From positions 1 through 8,908 of the forward strand of contig JACQGS010000301.1 in assembly GCA_016199405.1 (NCBI GenBank): 8,908 nucleotides of DNA. The letters run 5' to 3'. Below, piece after piece: positions 6,242 to 8,908 of the stretch (position 1 is its first letter; the number at the start of each line of letters is the position of its first letter). The notes under the pieces are model-generated. The model saw only the letters and a program-made list of their open reading frames with translations. It made no database searches and was not told the origin of the DNA. The stretch comes from Chloroflexota bacterium. Lineage in GTDB: Bacteria; Chloroflexota; Anaerolineae; UBA4142. Position numbers and translations under genes: made by a program.

Positions 6242-6300
6242 CAAGCCACAGGTCGCAGGGCACAAGCGAATTTTTCTTGCGACCTGCGACTTGCAGCTTG
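6242..6300. repeat. Inverted repeat of CAAGC...GTCGCAGG type
   Basis: Two 25-base arms (6242-6266 and 6276-6300) pair at 20 of 25 positions around a 9-base loop at 6267-6275. The core GTCGCAGG/CCTGCGAC is exact. The right arm touches the stop codon of the zinc-ribbon crotonase (6301-6303), with no base between. The left arm ends 18 bases before the start of the VOC fusion. No T run follows on the transcribed strand, so it is not a standard terminator. It may form an RNA hairpin between the two genes. Confidence 0.78.
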
Positions 6301-7218
6301 TCACAATTTCTTTCCGCAATTTCCGCAATACTGAAAATTATCCGGAATCCGCGTTGCGCCGCAATGGGCGCAGGTACGTGCGTATTGTCCCCAGGGACCA
6401 TCGGGCGAGCTGCCGGCAATATTCGGCTCGCGCAGCGCGCCGTAATTCACTGCACGTTTTTCGTGGAACGATGCCAGCCCTTCCGCAACTTCCGCTGAAT
6501 CCGCATGTAGGGTCAACCAATCGCGCGCATGCCCGATCGTCATCGCCCACGAAAAATCTTTCCAGAAATTGGTTTGCTGTTTGGTATAGCGAAAAACTTC
6601 CGGCATTTTGTGGAGCAACTTTTCGACCATCGCGTCAACGGCGTCATCCAATTTTTCTTTCGGCACAACTTCGTTGACCAACCCCCACTCGAGTGCCTGC
6701 GGCGCGCTAATCGGCTCGTTCAGCCAAAGCATTTGCCGCGCGCGCCGATCCCCAACCATAATTGGCAGCCATTGAGTCGCACCACCGGCGGCAACGCTCC
6801 CGCGCGAATTGCCCACTTGCCGAATCGTCACATGCTCCGCCGCAATCGCGAGATCGCACGACATATTGAATTCGTTGCCGCCGCCGACGACCATGCCGTT
6901 CAGCCGCGCAATCGTCGGCTTGCCGATGCCACGCAGTTTTTCGTGCGCATTTTGAAACGCGCCGAACCATTTCCAATAATCGTTTGGACGAGCCAAGAAT
7001 TGCTTTTGCTCATCCAAATCCGCGCCGGCGCAAAATGCTTTATCGCCCGCGCCAGTCAACACGACCACGCAGACTTTATCATCATCCGCGGCATCGCGAA
7101 ACGCTTGCTCCAACTCGCGCAGCGTCTGATAATCGAACGCGTTCATCACCGCCGGGCGATTGATGGTGACAGTAGCACGGTGGCTTTGAATACCAAAAAG
7201 AATTTTCTCGAATGCCAT
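6301..7218 (-). CDS. Crotonase-family acyl-CoA protein with C-terminal zinc ribbon
   Basis: The first ~260 of 305 residues are a crotonase fold: INRPAVMNAFD (19-29), first oxyanion segment FCAGADL (62-68), second segment VGGGNEFNMSCD (111-122) with E116, then IRQVGNSRGSVAAGGATQWLP (132-152). The second hydratase glutamate is absent, and the Asp that MenB-type enzymes carry in this region is also replaced (SVAAGG). The segment looks closer to MenB/BadI-type ring-forming or ring-opening crotonases than to simple hydratases. The C-terminus is CAHCG...YCGNCGKKL: C283, C286, C298 and C301, a zinc ribbon with an 11-residue spacer. The ATG at 7218 lacks a clear Shine-Dalgarno and is 14 bases after the EthD-like stop. 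The ribbon may hold a partner or substrate carrier, which is inference. Substrate unknown. Confidence 0.88.
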   Translation of the reverse strand: MAFEKILFGIQSHRATVTINRPAVMNAFDYQTLRELEQAFRDAADDDKVCVVVLTGAGDKAFCAGADLDEQKQFLARPNDYWKWFGAFQNAHEKLRGIGKPTIARLNGMVVGGGNEFNMSCDLAIAAEHVTIRQVGNSRGSVAAGGATQWLPIMVGDRRARQMLWLNEPISAPQALEWGLVNEVVPKEKLDDAVDAMVEKLLHKMPEVFRYTKQQTNFWKDFSWAMTIGHARDWLTLHADSAEVAEGLASFHEKRAVNYGALREPNIAGSSPDGPWGQYARTCAHCGATRIPDNFQYCGNCGKKL

Positions 7219-7232
7219 GCGTCTATTCGTTT

Positions 7233-7538
7233 CTATCCGTTGATTTCTTCGGCAAATCCAAACATCACCAACCCGCGCGCAAAGCCCATCAAATTCTTGC
7301 CGGCTTCCATATTTTCCGGCGACGCCATCGCCGCGTCCATCGTGCTTTTATCTTTGAACAACAACTCCGCCATCAAATAAAATTCGGGGTCGCCGCGCGG
7401 CGCGCCGGTGAAACGCGAGACGATCACGCGGCTCAAGCCGGGAATTTTCTTGACGAGCGGAATATGCGTTTCAAAATATGCCTTGTCAAACGCGGCGGGG
7501 TCAGTGGGCTTTTTGTATAACGCGACGAGTTTTACCAC
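7233..7538 (-). CDS. EthD-like small protein
   Basis: A 101-residue ferredoxin-like-fold protein starting VKLVALYKKP, with the family motif YFETHIPLVKKIPGL (H25) and a later GFARGLVMFGFAEEI tail. EthD-family proteins are small alpha-beta barrel dimers, often found beside ring-modifying or ether-degrading enzymes; few have a proven reaction. The GTG at 7538 is preferred over the TTG at 7559, because AGGAG lies seven bases before GTG, while the TTG would put that AGGAG inside the coding region. A promoter 18 to 50 bases upstream gives this gene its own start of transcription. It precedes the zinc-ribbon crotonase by 14 bases, so the two likely share a transcript and perhaps a pathway. Confidence 0.85.
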   Translation of the reverse strand: MVKLVALYKKPTDPAAFDKAYFETHIPLVKKIPGLSRVIVSRFTGAPRGDPEFYLMAELLFKDKSTMDAAMASPENMEAGKNLMGFARGLVMFGFAEEING

Positions 7539-7561
7539 GCGGAGACTCCTTGATCGCAAGT

Positions 7562-7590
7562 ATTATAGCAAGCTAAAAGTCAAAAGGCAA
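7562..7590 (-). promoter_or_regulatory. Sigma70-like promoter for the EthD-crotonase transcript
   Basis: On the minus strand, a perfect -10 box TATAAT (7562-7567) lies 17 bases after a -35-like TTGCCT (7585-7590), which matches four of six TTGACA bases. Transcription would begin near 7555, about 17 bases before the GTG at 7538, and the Shine-Dalgarno lies in that short leader. The -35 box falls inside three heptamer units (TAAAAGT, CAAAAGG, CAAAAGC at 7574-7594). Confidence 0.7.
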
Positions 7591-7611
7591 AAGCATCTTG
7601 TGATTACCCAC

Positions 7612-7701
7612 AACCCAAAAGCAACCGCAGAGAACGCAGAGGCGCAGAGGCAGAAAATAGTTTTCTCTGGGTCTCTGTGCCCCTACGGTGAATTATGGGT
7701 T
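7612..7701. repeat. CGCAGAG-rich inverted repeat element
   Basis: Outer ends AACCC (7612-7616) and GGGTT (7697-7701) pair, and inner pieces pair imperfectly, with the centre AGAAAA/TTTTCT near 7652-7666. The left half carries CGCAGAG three times, at 7626-7632, 7635-7641 and 7643-7649; the right half has related TCTCTG words. It lies between the DUF422 gene and the EthD promoter and has no coding content. Confidence 0.72.
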
Positions 7702-7721
7702 ATCGCCAGAAAAGCAAAGCA

Positions 7722-8687
7722 TCACGAGCGCGCTTTGCCGGGAAAGAGCAAACGCGCGCGCTGGAGCAAATCAGAAAAGAATGCGCGATGAGTTTGCGCA
7801 GCTAGCGCGACTTCAATCGCCAGCATCGCCAGCGAGACCCATAACAAAATCGGAAATTGCAAATGCAAGCCGATGCCGAGCAATGCCCACAGAAAATAGA
7901 GATGAATCAAATAACGCACCGCCGCGAGAAATGAATCCGCGGGCTCGCGCGGTGTACCGCGCCGCATCAACGCGCGCAACGTCAAAAGCGCAAATACAAG
8001 CAGCGCAATCGCGAACAGCGTTCCATCCGTTTGCGAGCGGCGAAAAATTATTGACTGCAGAAATGAATACGGCACAATCGAAACCAGCAAGCCGGCATAC
8101 GCGGCAAACGGCGCGCCGCCCTGCCACAACGATTGCCGCGCCCCGCGCGTCGCGGCGCGCCGGCGCACCCAGCGCGTGACGAACGAAAACGACGCGGCGA
8201 CGAAGAGCCACGCGTAGAAATTTCCGTACGGCACGCCGAACCAACCCTGGTCGAGCGGAATCGTCCACGTCCACAAATTCAAGCGAATCGCGACCGCATC
8301 GAGCGCGAGGTCGAGCAGAATCGCCCAGACCGCGTCGGCAATCGGCGCGAGGCGTTCGTCAATGCCCAGCGCGTCGGAGATATTCATCGCGGATGCAATG
8401 ATGAGCGCCCACGACATCGCAATCGCCGGCGGCACGAGGTCGAAGCGAAACCAATGCGCGTCGTAACGATAAGTTTGAAAAATGATGATGTCGCCTTCTT
8501 CGAGAAGCAAGCCGAAGGCGAAGGCGGTGAATAGTTCGAGCAAACGCGCAGGGCTATGGCGCGCGGCGCGGATCGCCGCGATGAGAAATACGGCAAGCAC
8601 GCCGATTTGCACGAACGCGTAGACCCAATCCAAATCGTTCCAGAGCGATTGGAGTGAATTGAAGAATTGTGTGAGTTGTGTCGGCAC
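7722..8687 (-). CDS. DUF422/CruF-like carotenoid-type integral membrane protein
   Basis: The 321-residue protein has about seven hydrophobic stretches, for example 24-40, 51-70, 85-101, 118-135, 155-170, 192-215 and 222-238. The segment LDLALDAVAIRLNLWTWTIPLDQGWFGVPYGNFYAWLFV (125-163) matches the DUF422/CruF signature (aspartate, then LxxWTW, then WFGVPxxNFxxWxxV). Family members hydrate acyclic carotenoid ends (CruF, bisanhydrobacterioruberin hydratase), but many DUF422 proteins are untested. No other carotenoid gene is visible. The start is GTG 8687, without a clear Shine-Dalgarno, so it is uncertain; the first inner ATG (M91) would cut the membrane part. A palindromic element separates it from the ferredoxin gene. 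Confidence 0.82.
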   Translation of the reverse strand: MPTQLTQFFNSLQSLWNDLDWVYAFVQIGVLAVFLIAAIRAARHSPARLLELFTAFAFGLLLEEGDIIIFQTYRYDAHWFRFDLVPPAIAMSWALIIASAMNISDALGIDERLAPIADAVWAILLDLALDAVAIRLNLWTWTIPLDQGWFGVPYGNFYAWLFVAASFSFVTRWVRRRAATRGARQSLWQGGAPFAAYAGLLVSIVPYSFLQSIIFRRSQTDGTLFAIALLVFALLTLRALMRRGTPREPADSFLAAVRYLIHLYFLWALLGIGLHLQFPILLWVSLAMLAIEVALAAQTHRAFFSDLLQRARLLFPGKARS

Positions 8688-8706
8688 GGGGAAAATTGTC
8701 GGAGGC

Positions 8707-8790
8707 TGTCATTCTGAGCGAAGCGAAGAATCTTTTTGTTCCAACGCATAACGAGATTCTTCGGCGCGAAAACCGCGCCTCAGAATGACA
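8707..8790. repeat. 84-bp TGTCATTCTGAG palindromic element
   Basis: A perfect 12-base terminal pair, TGTCATTCTGAG (8707-8718) and CTCAGAATGACA (8779-8790), and an inner 9-base pair, GAAGAATCT (8725-8733) and AGATTCTTC (8754-8762), frame a 20-base centre. Length, end sequence and nested layout match the element at 4488-4570, with different internal bases. It lies between the ferredoxin stop (8798) and the DUF422 start. No T run follows on the transcribed strand. Confidence 0.9.
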
Positions 8791-8797
8791 ACGAACG

Positions 8798-8908
8798 TCA
8801 TTTCTTGAAATAGTCCGCGTTGATCTGAATATAATTTTTCCACTGCTCCGGAACTTCATCGAGCGGAAAAATCGCGCTGACCGGACATTCCGGCGCGCAC
8901 GCGCCGCA
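8798..8908 (-). CDS. Ferredoxin, FdxA-type, C-terminal 36 residues
   Basis: The window ends inside the gene. The 36 residues begin CGACAPECPVSAIF, which supplies three cysteines of one [4Fe-4S] site in the C-x2-C-x3-C-P form, and end with the DEVPEQWKNYIQINADYF tail typical of 7Fe or 8Fe ferredoxins such as Azotobacter FdxA. It would carry electrons in the cytoplasm. The first cluster, if present, lies beyond the window. The stop is TGA at 8798-8800. It might feed the oxygenase or another partner; nothing here decides. Confidence 0.85.
   Translation of the reverse strand, partial: CGACAPECPVSAIFPLDEVPEQWKNYIQINADYFKK

Noticed and set aside
6529..7380. Plus-strand open frame of 283 codons
   Set aside because: It is the shadow of the zinc-ribbon crotonase and EthD genes; composition is arginine and histidine-rich, with no domain.
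7539..7559. TTG start at 7559 for the EthD-like gene
   Set aside because: It would turn the AGGAG ribosome site into coding sequence; GTG 7538 with this site fits better.
7568..7583. TTGACT as -35 box
   Set aside because: It lies only 10 bases before TATAAT, too close for a sigma70 promoter; TTGCCT at 17 bases was preferred.
3637..8790. Hairpins at 3637, 4488, 6242, 7612 and 8707 as rho-independent terminators
   Set aside because: None is followed by a T run on the transcribed strand.
1..8908. tRNA, rRNA, transposase or integrase gene
   Set aside because: I saw no cloverleaf, ribosomal signature or recombinase motif on either strand.

Overview
This window looks like a bacterial chromosome segment with 14 genes, two of them cut by the window edges. 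All 14 lie on the minus strand, so transcription runs from the high-numbered end to the low-numbered end. The body genes are GC-rich and full of GCGC words. The spacers are AT-richer and packed with small palindromic repeats and heptamer arrays. Together with a bacterial-type promoter, Shine-Dalgarno starts, a DUF422 carotenoid-type membrane protein and PaaA-like and crotonase genes, this suggests a Chloroflexota (Anaerolineae-like) genome. That placement is an inference from style, not a proven taxonomy.

Layout in transcription order: (1) C-terminal end of a FdxA-type ferredoxin (8798-8908); (2) DUF422/CruF-like carotenoid-type membrane protein (7722-8687); (3) a sigma70-like promoter (7562-7590) driving a small EthD-like protein (7233-7538) and a crotonase with a C-terminal zinc ribbon (6301-7218); (4) a stress-like trio made of a VOC (glyoxalase-fold) domain fused to a DUF1858/ScdA_N-like CGGC domain (5636-6223), a DinB-like metalloprotein overlapping it by ATGA (5148-5639), and a LiaF-like two-helix membrane protein (4576-5133); (5) a PaaF-like enoyl-CoA hydratase (3695-4468), an unrecognised 125-residue protein (3246-3623) and a Gfo/Idh/MocA oxidoreductase (2171-3241); (6) a MntA-HepT toxin-antitoxin pair (1404-2145); (7) a PaaG-like isomerase (569-1363) followed by the N-terminal half of a PaaA-like di-iron oxygenase subunit (1-469).

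The metabolic theme is CoA-thioester chemistry. PaaA, PaaG and a PaaF-like hydratase are the epoxidation, isomerisation and hydration steps of aerobic phenylacetyl-CoA-type degradation. The zinc-ribbon crotonase and EthD-like protein may extend this to another acyl-CoA or ring substrate. A ferredoxin lies in the same region, but nothing visible ties it to the oxygenase. The toxin-antitoxin pair sits between metabolic genes, with lower local GC, and looks like a later insertion.

Almost every spacer longer than 50 bases is filled by a small repeat element. Five are inverted repeats: 3637-3694, 4488-4570, 6242-6300, 7612-7701 and 8707-8790. One is an 11-unit degenerate heptamer array (491-567). 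Two of the inverted repeats share the terminus TGTCATTnnGAG and nearly equal lengths (83 and 84 bp). The most unusual proteins are the VOC-DUF1858 fusion, the zinc-ribbon crotonase that keeps only one of the two hydratase glutamates, and the MntA antitoxin with an N-terminal YDFS...RGKY extension. I found no RNA genes, CRISPR arrays or insertion-sequence transposases.
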